Part shown: positions 8,460 through 16,275 of the stretch, in pieces
How positions within the stretch are numbered: the first letter of the stretch is position 1
How the letters are laid out: every line of letters begins with the position of its first letter
Assembly: GCF_011007365.1 (NCBI RefSeq)
Contig: NZ_WFKM01000014.1
Coordinates: 106,588 to 170,587 of the forward strand
DNA length: 64,000 nucleotides
Source of the DNA: Sphingobacterium sp. xlx-96
GTDB taxonomy: Bacteria; Bacteroidota; Bacteroidia; Sphingobacteriales; Sphingobacteriaceae
Direction of reading: 5' to 3'
Notes under the pieces: model-generated
Database searches by the model: none
What the model was told of the DNA's origin: nothing
Seen by the model: only the letters and a program-made list of their open reading frames with translations
Made by a program: the position numbers and the translations under genes

Positions 8460-8648
8460 TTTTATTTTTTTTTGCTGTAAGATATTATGTGGAAATGCGA
8501 AAGAAATTTGGTTTTTGGTCGTCATTTATAGTGTCAATTGCATATCACCTTATTATTCGGGACTGCAATAGATACTGACGACTAGCGCATTCGGGTAGAG
8601 ATACAACTGATATTGGTTGTATAAAAGGAGATTTTGCGAGTAGGTTTA

Positions 8649-8705
8649 CTATTCGCAACAATTGCTAATTGTCTTGTGAAATTTAATGTCATCGTCTTTT
8701 TTCAT
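8649..8705 (-). CDS. possible 18-residue leader peptide with Cys-Cys
   Basis: Between the SAM riboswitch and metY the transcript holds a short frame, ATG 8705 to TAG 8649, reading MKKDDDIKFHKTISNCCE. Two adjacent Cys codons sit just before the stop and overlap a hairpin that begins TTGCGA. In a sulfur-assimilation leader this resembles a ribosome-stalling leader peptide that senses Cys-tRNA. It could be chance: the frame is very short and no U-rich terminator follows the hairpin. Confidence 0.25.
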   Translation of the reverse strand: MKKDDDIKFHKTISNCCE

Positions 8706-8727
8706 TTATATGCTCCAAAGATTTATT

Positions 8728-8821
8728 TCTTTGGACAGGAATTGGCACCTTTTCAAATCTTTTTTGAAGGTTGCCAGCGGGTCATTGAGCCAGTCTCTCG
8801 CCGCTTCTTTATAAACCAAGA
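8728..8821 (-). promoter_or_regulatory. SAM-I (S-box) riboswitch
   Basis: Read on the minus strand the RNA shows the S-box core: GAGAGACTGGC, then CAATGA, GCTGGCAACC and GGTGCCAATTCCTG. The P1 helix pairs TCTTGG (8816-8821) with CCAAAGA (8728-8734). The 3' strand of P1 can instead pair with a TCTTTGG copy about 6 nt downstream, making an alternative hairpin (8715-8734) that is a plausible switching element. No U-tract terminator is obvious. The metY ATG lies about 270 nt downstream. Confidence 0.93.
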
Positions 8822-8872
8822 CCTATACTAGAAAGGTGTTGATTAGATACACTATCTATCGATAGTGCAGCG

Positions 8873-8902
8873 CAAATATAATACAAACTTTTAAATAACA
8901 AA
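8873..8902 (-). promoter_or_regulatory. metY-hom promoter
   Basis: On the minus strand TTTG (8899-8902) and TATATTTG (8873-8880) are spaced by exactly 18 nt, the Bacteroidota consensus. The predicted start at about 8866 places a 7-bp hairpin (CACTATC/GATAGTG, 8850-8867) at the very 5' end of the mRNA, then the riboswitch. Confidence 0.75.
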
Positions 8903-8943
8903 AAAAATAGGACAAGTTTCTGCGAACTGTTGTAGTCAAGCCC

Positions 8944-9759
8944 TTAAAACTTCAGGTGCTTGACTGTTAGTCCATTGTTTATAAGTTGCTTTAATGCGGC
9001 GATACCAATAGTTAAGTGGGTTTCGACAAACTTTGCGGTAACCGATAGATCGCTTTCAATTGTTTTAACGCCTTCTGGAATCATTGGTTGATCCGAAACG
9101 AGTAAGAGTGCTCCTGTAGGGATTTTGTTTGCAAAACCCACGCTGAAAATGGTCGCGGTCTCCATATCTACGGCCATGACACGTATAGTCTTTAAGTATT
9201 TTTTAAAAGCTTTATCGTGCTCCCATACCCGCCTATTTGTAGTATAAACCGTTCCTGTCCAATAGTCTCTGGCATGATCCCGAATTGTAGTGGATATTGC
9301 TTTTTGCAGTGCGAATGCGGGTAGGGAAGGCACTTCTGGTGGAAAATAATCATTTGAAGTTCCTTCTCCCCGAATAGCAGCAATTGGCAGTATTAATTCG
9401 CCCACAGCAATTTTCTTTTTTAATCCACCTGTTTTTCCTAGAAATAGGACAGCTTTGGGTTTAATTGACGATAACAGATCCATTACTGTGGCAGCCATAG
9501 GGCTTCCCATGCCAAAGTTGATGATGGTTATCCCGTTGGCGGTGCATGCTTGCATGGCCTTGTCTTCGCCGTAAACAGGGGCATCTTCATGCATAGCAGA
9601 GAACATCTTAACATATTTAGAGAAATTTGTCAAGAGGATATACTCGCCAAACTCTTCTAAAGGTTTGCCTGTGTAACGGGGCAACCAATTTGAAACAATA
9701 TCTTCTTTTGATTTGAGTCCAGGTGTTATTGGAGTCTCTACAGATTTAGTTTTTTTCAT
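8944..9759 (-). CDS. amn: AMP nucleosidase
   Basis: 271 residues. Hydrolyses AMP to adenine and ribose 5-phosphate, adjusting the adenylate pool in the cytoplasm. It has the nucleoside-phosphorylase fold: INFGMGSPMAATVMDLL (about 79-95), VLFLGKTGGLK phosphate-binding loop, GEGTSNDYFPPEVP, and VMAVDMETATIFSVGF (about 194-209), the purine/ribose-binding Met-Glu region. Length matches the short AMP nucleosidase form of Bacteroidota, which lacks the extra N-terminal domain of the E. coli enzyme. It is followed by the metY promoter and preceded by the clpX terminator, so it is probably transcribed alone. Confidence 0.9.
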   Translation of the reverse strand: MKKTKSVETPITPGLKSKEDIVSNWLPRYTGKPLEEFGEYILLTNFSKYVKMFSAMHEDAPVYGEDKAMQACTANGITIINFGMGSPMAATVMDLLSSIKPKAVLFLGKTGGLKKKIAVGELILPIAAIRGEGTSNDYFPPEVPSLPAFALQKAISTTIRDHARDYWTGTVYTTNRRVWEHDKAFKKYLKTIRVMAVDMETATIFSVGFANKIPTGALLLVSDQPMIPEGVKTIESDLSVTAKFVETHLTIGIAALKQLINNGLTVKHLKF

Positions 9760-9785
9760 GTTCCGTGGTTTTTAATTAAAAAATA

Positions 9786-9810
9786 ATCCCCCACCGAATG
9801 GGTGAGGGAT
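9786..9810 (-). terminator. intrinsic terminator after clpX
   Basis: 10-bp stem with one G-U pair (ATCCCTCACC / GGTGGGGGAT on the minus strand), loop CATTC, followed by TATTTTTTAATT. It lies 7 bp beyond the clpX stop codon. Confidence 0.85.
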
Positions 9811-9817
9811 CGTTGTA

Positions 9818-11065
9818 TTAGGCTACTTTCAATTTCTTGATATCTGATTTAGCAAATTTTTTCTTTGCATAATCGAGCGTTATATGTAGCGTGGTGTCCT
9901 CACTTTCTTCTTTGCTTGTCGGTATCTCGAACATCGCATCGAGCATGATTGCCTCACATATACTTCGTAGACCTCTAGCGCCTAGCTTAAAGTCCCAAGC
10001 TTTGTCAACGATAAAATTATAAACCTCCTTGTCAAATTTGAGTTCTATTCCCTCGTACTCAAATAACTTGACGTATTGTTTTATCAACGCATTTTTAGGT
10101 TCTGTGAGGATACTTAATAAAGTTTCTTTATCAAGCGGATTCAAATGCGTTAATACCGGTAGTCGGCCTATCAGCTCCGGAATTAGGCCAAAGCTTTTTA
10201 GGTCTTGAGGTGTTATATATTTATACAGATTATTAAGGTCGATATCTTCCTCTTCTTCTATCATTTTATAACCTACGGTCTGTGTTCTTAGGCGGTTGGC
10301 AATCTTCTTTTGTATACCGTCAAAAGCTCCACCACAGATGAATAAAATGTTACTCGTATTTACCGTTATCATTTTTTGATCGGGATGTTTTCGGCCACCT
10401 TGGGGAGGTACGTTTACATTCGTTCCTTCTAAAATTTTAAGTAATGCTTGTTGTACACCCTCGCCAGATACATCTCTTGTGATCGAAGGATTATCGCTTT
10501 TACGAGCGATCTTATCAATCTCGTCAATATAGATGATTCCTCTTTCAGCGGAAGCTACATCGTAGTCCGCAGACTGTAGTAGACGGGTAAGTATACTTTC
10601 CACATCTTCCCCCACGTATCCGGCTTCCGTTAGTACAGTGGCATCGACTATGGAGAAAGGTACATTAAGAATTTTAGCGACGGTTTTTGCTAATAAAGTT
10701 TTGCCTGTACCTGTTTCTCCAACTATGATTAAGTTAGATTTCTCGATTTCAGTTTCATCTGAACTCGATTTTTGATTCAATCTTTTGTAATGGTTGTATA
10801 CGGCTACAGAAATAACTTTTTTAGCATCATCTTGTCCAATTACATACTGGTCTAAATGCTGTTTGATTTCTAAAGGACGGATTAACTTTAGCGTGGTTTG
10901 TAGCGATTTATTTTTTCGCTGATTTAATTCTTCCGCTAAAATTTCGCCTGCTTGGGTCACACAGCGATCACAGATATGCGCTCCATCTCCGGCGATCAGC
11001 ATCAATGCTTCGTTTTTGCTGATCCCGCAGAAAGAACAGTGGATATCTTTATTGTTCTTACTCAT
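9818..11065 (-). CDS. clpX: ATP-dependent Clp protease, ATP-binding subunit ClpX
   Basis: 415 residues. Hexameric AAA+ unfoldase that feeds substrates to ClpP. The N-terminal zinc-binding domain has C10, C13, C32 and C35; Walker A GETGTGKT is at 116-123, pore loop GYVG at 149-152, and Walker B IIYIDEID at 177-184. Sensor/Arg-finger regions RGIIY and GRLPV are present, with the ClpX C-terminal domain KLGARGLRSICEAIMLDAMFE. The start codon lies directly next to the clpP stop (no gap), so the two are one operon in the order clpP-clpX. Confidence 0.98.
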   Translation of the reverse strand: MSKNNKDIHCSFCGISKNEALMLIAGDGAHICDRCVTQAGEILAEELNQRKNKSLQTTLKLIRPLEIKQHLDQYVIGQDDAKKVISVAVYNHYKRLNQKSSSDETEIEKSNLIIVGETGTGKTLLAKTVAKILNVPFSIVDATVLTEAGYVGEDVESILTRLLQSADYDVASAERGIIYIDEIDKIARKSDNPSITRDVSGEGVQQALLKILEGTNVNVPPQGGRKHPDQKMITVNTSNILFICGGAFDGIQKKIANRLRTQTVGYKMIEEEEDIDLNNLYKYITPQDLKSFGLIPELIGRLPVLTHLNPLDKETLLSILTEPKNALIKQYVKLFEYEGIELKFDKEVYNFIVDKAWDFKLGARGLRSICEAIMLDAMFEIPTSKEESEDTTLHITLDYAKKKFAKSDIKKLKVA

Positions 11066-11764
11066 TTATTTACTTTCTTTTCTAGGTGCTAAGACCTCAT
11101 CAATCATTCCAAATTCCTTCGCTTCTGCTGCCCTCATCCAGTAGTCACGGTCAGATGATTTCTCAACCCATTCGTAGGATTGACCTGAATGTTCCGCGAT
11201 AATGGTGTACAACTCTTCCTTAAGCTTTAACATTTCGCGCAAATTGATTTCCATATCTGCTGCTACTCCCTGAGCTCCCCCAGAAGGCTGGTGAATCATG
11301 ACACGCGAGTGTTTTAATGCGGCGCGTTTCCCTTTTGCTCCAGCGACCAATAAAACTGCTCCCATAGAAGCAGCCATACCTGTACAAATAGTCGCTACAT
11401 CTGGAGAGATATACTGCATGGTATCATAGATCCCTAATCCCGCATATACACTACCTCCTGGGGAGTTGATGTATATTTGTATATCTCTTTGTGCATCAGT
11501 GGATTGTAGGAATAGTAGTTGCGCCTGAATGATGTTGGCAACTTGATCATTGACCCCATCTCCTAAGAAAATGATACGATCCATCATTAATCTGGAGAAT
11601 ACGTCCATCTGCGCTACATTTAACTGCCGTTCCTCAACGATGTAAGGCGTCAAATTGGTTGGTGTTTGAGTCTCTATACGGGAAATAAATCCGTCAACAT
11701 GTTGAGAGCCAATGCGGTGGTGTTTGATGGCATATTTTCTGAATTCGTTTTTATCTATATTCAT
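11066..11764 (-). CDS. clpP: ATP-dependent Clp protease proteolytic subunit
   Basis: 232 residues. Serine protease forming the tetradecameric chamber that works with ClpX. Catalytic triad visible as S133 (GMAASMG), H158 (MIHQPSGG) and D207 (SDRDYWM). The N-terminal extension of about 40 residues before YIVEERQ is longer than in E. coli ClpP and may be a propeptide. Trigger factor is not upstream; instead a divergently promoted HsdR-N-like gene precedes it on the same strand. clpX follows with no gap. Confidence 0.98.
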   Translation of the reverse strand: MNIDKNEFRKYAIKHHRIGSQHVDGFISRIETQTPTNLTPYIVEERQLNVAQMDVFSRLMMDRIIFLGDGVNDQVANIIQAQLLFLQSTDAQRDIQIYINSPGGSVYAGLGIYDTMQYISPDVATICTGMAASMGAVLLVAGAKGKRAALKHSRVMIHQPSGGAQGVAADMEINLREMLKLKEELYTIIAEHSGQSYEWVEKSSDRDYWMRAAEAKEFGMIDEVLAPRKESK

Positions 11765-11834
11765 TTTTTGGTGATTTTACTTTTATAAATTATTAGACTA
11801 ATATAAATTGTATTTTCTTAAATACAAATAATAT

Positions 11835-12296
11835 TTATGTCTCCTTATTGTAAATTGGTAGATCTGAAATAAAATCTATGGTACTGTTTTCAAAATTAAC
11901 TTTACAAAAATAGTGCTGCAAGCCGTTGCTAACTAATAAAAGCGGGATTTTGTGTTTGCTGTTGTAATTCCCAATCTGTTCAAAAGTACTTTGTGAGATC
12001 TTGACTCCTGGTGCTTTAAACTCAGCGAGTAAGATTTTTTCTCCTTTGTTATTAAATATGACAAGGTCGCTTCTTTTTTGCAACTCATTTATGAGCAGGC
12101 CCCCTTCTATTTGCATCAATGATTTGGGATACTTTTTGTGAAGATGTAAAAAATGTACCCAATGTTGCCTTACCCATTCCTCTGGTGTGAGTACCAAATT
12201 TTTCTTTCTGAGGATATCAAATACATAAACTTTGTTTTGAATACGGGTCAGCTTTAAAGGAAAAGGAGGTAAGTTTAATGGTACTGGCTTAAACAT
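11835..12296 (-). CDS. type I restriction enzyme R N-terminal (HSDR_N_2)-like protein
   Basis: 153 residues from ATG 12296. A longer frame to 12452 runs through the promoter and into the repeat element, so it is rejected. The protein starts MFKPVPLNLPPFPLKL and carries the nuclease-like core DLVIFNNKGEKILLAEFKAPG (D...E-x-K, about residues 95-116), as in HSDR_N_2. No HsdM/HsdS or helicase part is present, so this is not a restriction system; the family is a conserved stand-alone gene often next to holA in Bacteroidota. Possible role in nucleic acid metabolism, not established. The promoter sits only 3 nt from the ATG. Confidence 0.8.
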   Translation of the reverse strand: MFKPVPLNLPPFPLKLTRIQNKVYVFDILRKKNLVLTPEEWVRQHWVHFLHLHKKYPKSLMQIEGGLLINELQKRSDLVIFNNKGEKILLAEFKAPGVKISQSTFEQIGNYNSKHKIPLLLVSNGLQHYFCKVNFENSTIDFISDLPIYNKET

Positions 12297-12299
12297 ACG

Positions 12300-12331
12300 C
12301 AAATTTACGGAATTTTGGCTGTATAACAAAA
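12300..12331 (-). promoter_or_regulatory. promoter of the HSDR_N-like gene, leaderless geometry
   Basis: Minus strand TTTTG (12327-12331) and TAAATTTG (12300-12307) with 19 nt between them. The -7 box ends 3 nt before the ATG (12294-12296), so transcription should start at or within the first codon. Confidence 0.65.
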
Positions 12332-12353
12332 TGGAAGGGTGGACAGTGGTTAA

Positions 12354-12917
12354 TTTTAAAGAACGTTTGTTCTTGTCGCTCAAGCCGCGACTGGCTTCTC
12401 CTTTTGTCTTGCCAAAAGGAGGCAAAAGCGCGTCACTATACCGGCTTGCCACAAAGCCTTCCTATCCCTTCAATTGGCAACCCGCCAAGGTGACATTTTC
12501 CAAAGTGAAAGAAGCTGCGAACAAGGTATAAAATTTTTGAGAAAGCGACCTTGTAGCATATGGAGTCAAAAGCCGTAAAGTTATCATAGTACAGCAGTAC
12601 ATCTTGCAGTAGATAAGGATTTACCTTCGGTGAGTTCACAAGCTCGGTTTCAGTCTAGGGGAGCAAATGTTTGGAGACCGAGGAAATCGCCATGATAGCT
12701 TTACGTACTGTGATGAACATAGGCTACAAAGCCTTGATTTATGGACTTTTGTTGATTTTGGTGTCCATGAGCTCCCTACGGTCAGTTTTTTGCTTCGTTT
12801 TTTTAACAAGCAAACCTTCAAAGATGCTCTTGAATGCCTTTAAAAAACAAACACAATGAAAAATAATGAAGGCTCTGTTCTGGCAAGGACAAAAGATAAT
12901 TCAAACCTTCTTTAAAA
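12354..12917 (+). repeat. dispersed structured repeat, copy A
   Basis: About 564 bp and homologous to copies at 34561-35107 and 53762-54283, all in the same orientation. The ends form a 16-bp inverted repeat with one mismatch (TTTTAAAGAACGTTTG, 12354-12369; CAAACCTTCTTTAAAA, 12902-12917). Internal hairpins include GTCGC/GCGAC (12375-12391), TCCTTTT/AAAAGGA (12399-12420), TTGCCA/TGGCAA enclosed by GTCAC/GTGAC, ATGGAC/GTCCAT, TTTGCTT/AAGCAAA and GTTC/GGAC. Small frames inside (for example 12671-12859) are not kept open in copy B, so the element is probably non-coding. Orientation is arbitrary. Confidence 0.88.
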
Positions 12918-12977
12918 GACATCAATATTTTAGCAACTTCCTATATATTCCTGTAGAATGTGTATTTTCGCAAGGTC

Positions 12978-13988
12978 ATGAGTGCACAATCCATCTTAAG
13001 CGATATAAAGCAACGTAAGTTCAAACCGCTGTATTTATTGCATGGCGAAGAGTCATACTACATAGATCTAATTACAGATAGTGTCGAAAATAATGTTCTC
13101 AATGAAGGACAGAAGGGCTTTGACCAAACTATTCTTTATGGTAAAGATACCGACTTCTCTACGATAGTGAGTGCTGCTAAGCGCTATCCGATGATGAGCG
13201 ATTATCAGGTAATTATTATTAAGGAAGCACAGGGACTGAAATGGAAAGGGGATGACGCATTCTTAACAAAGTATATAGATCAGCCTACTCCCACAACTAT
13301 TTTGGTCTTCGCTTTTAAGCATGGCAAATTTGATAAGCGTACGAAGCTATATAAATCAATAGAAAAAAAGGGTATTGTCTTTGAATCCGAGAAGCTTTAT
13401 GATAATAAAGTTGCCCCTTGGATTTTGGAAGAATTGCAACGTAATGGGCAAAGGATACATCCTCAGGCGGCAGCTTTAATGGCAGATTATTTGGGGACGG
13501 ACCTATCGAAGATTGCTAATGAAGTACAGAAGCTTGTACTTAATGTACCCAAGGATCGGGAAATATCGGTTCAGGACATAGAACAAAATATCGGTATCAG
13601 TAAAGATTTTAATGTTTTTGAGTTGAATTCTGCTTTGGGCAAGCGCGAATTAATGAAGGCTGTTCAGATAGTCGATTATTTTGCATCAAACCCTAAATCG
13701 AATCCCTTTGTTGTTGTAATAGGTGCTGTTGCTGGATATTTCACGAAGTTATTGAAGTATCATTATTTACCGGATAAATCCTCGGCTGTGGTGGCTAAGG
13801 AACTCGGTGTGCATCCTTTTTTTACGAAAGAATACGACGCAGCAGCGCGTAACTTTAATCGTCGTAAACTATTTGATGTACTAGCTGTTTTACGGGAATA
13901 TGATTTGAAGTCTAAAGGGGTAAATGCAGGCCCCAACATCAACGATGGTGAGTTGATGCGGGAGATGGTATTCAAGATTCTCAGTTAA
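12978..13988 (+). CDS. holA: DNA polymerase III subunit delta
   Basis: 336 residues from ATG 12978 (MSAQSILSDIKQRKFKPLYLLHGEESYYIDLI); a GTG 18 nt upstream is possible but less likely. Clamp-loader subunit that opens the beta sliding clamp. Family hallmarks are PLYLLHGEESYYID at the N-terminus, VSAAKRYPMMSDYQVIIIKEAQ (about 60-80), LVFAFKHGKFDKR, and the C-terminal collar domain (KDFNVFELNSALGKRELMKAVQIVDYF). It carries the usual degenerate AAA+ core without a Walker A motif. Preceded by repeat copy A, whose end lies 60 bp upstream. Confidence 0.93.
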   Translation: MSAQSILSDIKQRKFKPLYLLHGEESYYIDLITDSVENNVLNEGQKGFDQTILYGKDTDFSTIVSAAKRYPMMSDYQVIIIKEAQGLKWKGDDAFLTKYIDQPTPTTILVFAFKHGKFDKRTKLYKSIEKKGIVFESEKLYDNKVAPWILEELQRNGQRIHPQAAALMADYLGTDLSKIANEVQKLVLNVPKDREISVQDIEQNIGISKDFNVFELNSALGKRELMKAVQIVDYFASNPKSNPFVVVIGAVAGYFTKLLKYHYLPDKSSAVVAKELGVHPFFTKEYDAAARNFNRRKLFDVLAVLREYDLKSKGVNAGPNINDGELMREMVFKILS

Positions 13989-14055
13989 AACGTTTCCCAT
14001 CGGATAAGAGATAACTAGATCCATAAACTGATGGATCATGAATAATTATACACAT

Positions 14056-14616
14056 ATGGAAAAACTTTTTCTTTTCTTTTTAGGTTTCATTTGTTACACG
14101 GGGCTTCGTGCGCAGTCATTCTATACTGTAATTCAAGGAGGGGGCAATTTGGGCTTTGCCAACGAAGGTTATAAAGGAGCCTTTAATGGTTATTCCTTAC
14201 ATTTTATCTTTGGAAAGAACTTTGACGACAGAGCCTACCTTGGGCTTGGTTTGGGAAACGAACGGTTAAAAGGTAATTACAGAACGAATGACCCACATCA
14301 GGATGATCAAAAGAAATATAATTATGATCAGAATCTATTCCCCATATTTATTGATGGTAGATTGCCTTTCGGCGAGATAGGAGCTAGCGCCAGAATAGGT
14401 CTACTGATTAACGGCGGATATGCACCTCGACTGAGCCCACAATATGATAATGGGTTCTTATTCAAAGGAGGTTTTTTCTATCTGCATGAAGCTCCGGGTA
14501 GAACCGATTGGACGGTTTCAGCCAGTTACGGCTATCAGCAACTGACGAAGAACATTTTTAGAAAGGATTTTCAGCATCAACATTTTAATCTGTCAGTGGG
14601 TATAATGCTGAAGTAG
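14056..14616 (+). CDS. exported hypothetical protein, outer-membrane beta-barrel-like
   Basis: About 186 residues from ATG 14056, which starts a clean signal peptide (MEKLFLFFLGFICYTGLRAQ); an ATG at 14038 would add six residues before it. The mature part alternates glycine/aromatic strands (GGGNLGFANEGYKGAFNGYSLHFIFGKNF, DWTVSASYGYQQL) and ends HFNLSVGIMLK, like a small beta-barrel with a terminal strand. No specific family is recognised. It lies between holA and ywbE on the same strand, with 67 and 27 bp gaps. Confidence 0.72.
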   Translation: MEKLFLFFLGFICYTGLRAQSFYTVIQGGGNLGFANEGYKGAFNGYSLHFIFGKNFDDRAYLGLGLGNERLKGNYRTNDPHQDDQKKYNYDQNLFPIFIDGRLPFGEIGASARIGLLINGGYAPRLSPQYDNGFLFKGGFFYLHEAPGRTDWTVSASYGYQQLTKNIFRKDFQHQHFNLSVGIMLK

Positions 14617-14643
14617 TCCATTTAAACTTTTAACTTTACGAAT

Positions 14644-14847
14644 ATGAAGAACGGAAAAACGAGAGCAGATATTAAGCCAGGGATGTTAGTTAATATCGTG
14701 TTAAAGAAAGACCAACGAACAGGTATTCTGACGGAGGGTATTGTGAAAGATCTATTAACTTCGGCTCCGGTTCATCACCGTGGTATCAAAGTACGGTTGG
14801 ATGATGGGCAGATTGGTAGGGTACAGGAAATATTGGAGGAGGATTAG
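14644..14847 (+). CDS. YwbE family protein
   Basis: 67 residues matching the DUF2196/YwbE family over the full length: IKPGMLVNIVLKKDQRTGILTEGIVKDLLT, then SAPVHHRGIKVRLDDGQIGRV. Small, soluble, probably a beta-rich domain; function unknown. The family is typically 60-70 residues, so the gene is complete. It sits 27 bp after the beta-barrel-like gene. Confidence 0.88.
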   Translation: MKNGKTRADIKPGMLVNIVLKKDQRTGILTEGIVKDLLTSAPVHHRGIKVRLDDGQIGRVQEILEED

Positions 14848-14890
14848 CGATATTTTTTTATTTTTATTTTTTACTTGTTACTTTTCTTTC

Positions 14891-14898
14891 TACCTTTG
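14891..14898 (+). promoter_or_regulatory. promoter -7 box ahead of the carA leader
   Basis: TACCTTTG matches TAnnTTTG. No good TTG lies 17-20 nt upstream (a TTG at 14875-14877 has a 13-nt spacer), so the upstream half is weak. The start would be at about 14902-14905. Confidence 0.5.
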
Positions 14899-14901
14899 TC
14901 C

Positions 14902-15007
14902 CTCGTGAAAATTGATGTTTCTGATTTGATTTCCAAAGACAATTTGTTCAATGTTTACATTGAAATATCACGAGATTGATACGTATAGCCCATTTGGGCT
15001 TTTTTTA
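14902..15007 (+). ncRNA. structured leader RNA or small RNA with intrinsic terminator, upstream of carA
   Basis: A roughly 105-nt transcript is implied by the promoter box at 14891 and the terminator AGCCC-ATTT-GGGCT plus seven T (14987-15007). Its body folds as an outer stem CTCGTG (14902-14907) with CACGAG (14969-14974) enclosing a perfect 7-bp hairpin TTCAATG-TTTA-CATTGAA (14947-14964). carA begins 109 nt after the terminator, so this could be a transcription attenuator for carA or an independent small RNA. It matches no riboswitch class I recognise. Confidence 0.5.
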
Positions 15008-15115
15008 TGTCCAAAAATTGATCTTTGATTTCCATAAGGAAGTGTCACCCACAGTGAAGAAGGTATATATTCCTTATTCTCAGTTTGAAATTATTTAGTA
15101 TTTTTAATATAAAAA

Positions 15116-16216
15116 ATGACCAGCTACAGTAAATTACCCGCAATTTTAGTTTTAGAAGATGGAACAGTTTTTCACGGTAAGGCAGCCGGAAAGATTGGAA
15201 CAACTACTGGAGAAATTTGTTTCAATACCGGCACTACGGGATACCAGGAAATATTTACCGATCCGTCTTATTTTGGACAGATTATGGTGACTACCAATGC
15301 TCATATTGGTAATTATGGTATTGATGAAGATGACGCCGAGTCTGATAAAATTCAGATTGCAGGACTGGTTTGTAAAAATTATAATATTAACTATAGCCGT
15401 AAAATGGCTGATGAGTCGATTCAGTCTTATTTTGAAGAGCAGAACTTAGTTGGTATTTCGGATATTGATACGCGTTCATTGGTGCGTCATATTCGTGACA
15501 AAGGAGCCATGAACGCTATTATATCGTCCGAAAATCTTGACGCAGACTCTTTAAAAGCAGCGTTGGCCAAAGTGCCTTCTATGGATGGGTTAGAATTATC
15601 GTCTTCGGTGACGACCAAAGAGCCTTACTTCTATGGTGATGAGACAGCTAGCACCCGTATAGCTGTATTGGATTTGGGAATTAAGAAAAACATCTTGCGC
15701 AATTTTGATGCGAGACAGGTGTATGCTAAAGTATTTCCTGCTAAAACTACGTTTGCAGAGATGGAAGCTTGGGGAGCGGACGGTTATTTTATTTCTAATG
15801 GCCCCGGTGATCCTTCTGCGATGGATTATGCGATTACTACTGTTCAACAGATTTTGGCGGCAGAAAAGCCTATGTTCGGAATCTGTTTAGGACACCAGAT
15901 TTTGGCTTTGGCACATGGTATCCGTACACAAAAAATGTTTAACGGTCATCGCGGTATCAATCATCCGGTAAAAAATATCATTGCGGATAAATGTGAGATT
16001 ACATCACAAAATCACGGATTTGGTGTTGTAAGGGAAGATATTGAAAATTCGGAAAATATTGAAGTGACTCACATCAATTTGAATGATAACTCGATAGAAG
16101 GTATACGTGTTAAAGGCAAGAATGCTTTCTCGGTACAATATCACCCTGAGTCTTCTCCTGGCCCACACGATTCCCGGTATTTATTTGATGACTTTATCAG
16201 CATGATAAAAGGATAA
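15116..16216 (+). CDS. carA: carbamoyl-phosphate synthase small subunit
   Basis: 366 residues. Glutamine amidotransferase subunit supplying ammonia to CarB for carbamoyl phosphate, used for arginine and pyrimidines. The N-terminal domain has the TGEICFNTGTTGYQEIFTDPSY block (about 31-52); the class I glutaminase domain has nucleophile C257 (GICLGHQ), and H343 and E345 (QYHPESSPGP). carB is not present in the window; the next gene is convergent. The structured leader 14902-15007 may regulate it. Confidence 0.97.
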   Translation: MTSYSKLPAILVLEDGTVFHGKAAGKIGTTTGEICFNTGTTGYQEIFTDPSYFGQIMVTTNAHIGNYGIDEDDAESDKIQIAGLVCKNYNINYSRKMADESIQSYFEEQNLVGISDIDTRSLVRHIRDKGAMNAIISSENLDADSLKAALAKVPSMDGLELSSSVTTKEPYFYGDETASTRIAVLDLGIKKNILRNFDARQVYAKVFPAKTTFAEMEAWGADGYFISNGPGDPSAMDYAITTVQQILAAEKPMFGICLGHQILALAHGIRTQKMFNGHRGINHPVKNIIADKCEITSQNHGFGVVREDIENSENIEVTHINLNDNSIEGIRVKGKNAFSVQYHPESSPGPHDSRYLFDDFISMIKG

Positions 16217-16260
16217 TAAATAGAAAGAGCTCAGATGATTAACTGAGCTCTTTCTATTTA
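16217..16260. terminator. bidirectional terminator between carA and a convergent gene
   Basis: Perfect 18-bp inverted repeat (16217-16234 with 16243-16260), loop ATGATTAA. The arm begins immediately after the carA stop codon. Confidence 0.85.
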
Positions 16261-16275
16261 ATAAAACTATTAGCC

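Noticed and set aside
8634..8831. 65-residue plus-strand frame
   Set aside because: It is antisense to the SAM riboswitch and leader.
11835..12296. Restriction-modification system
   Set aside because: Only a stand-alone HSDR_N-like domain is present, with no methylase, specificity or helicase gene.
12297..12452. N-terminal extension of the HSDR_N-like gene
   Set aside because: The extension passes through the gene's own promoter and into the repeat; MFKP at 12296 is the sensible start.
12436..12859. Small frames inside repeat copy A (including 12671-12859)
   Set aside because: Corresponding frames are broken by stops or indels in copy B, so there is no coding conservation.
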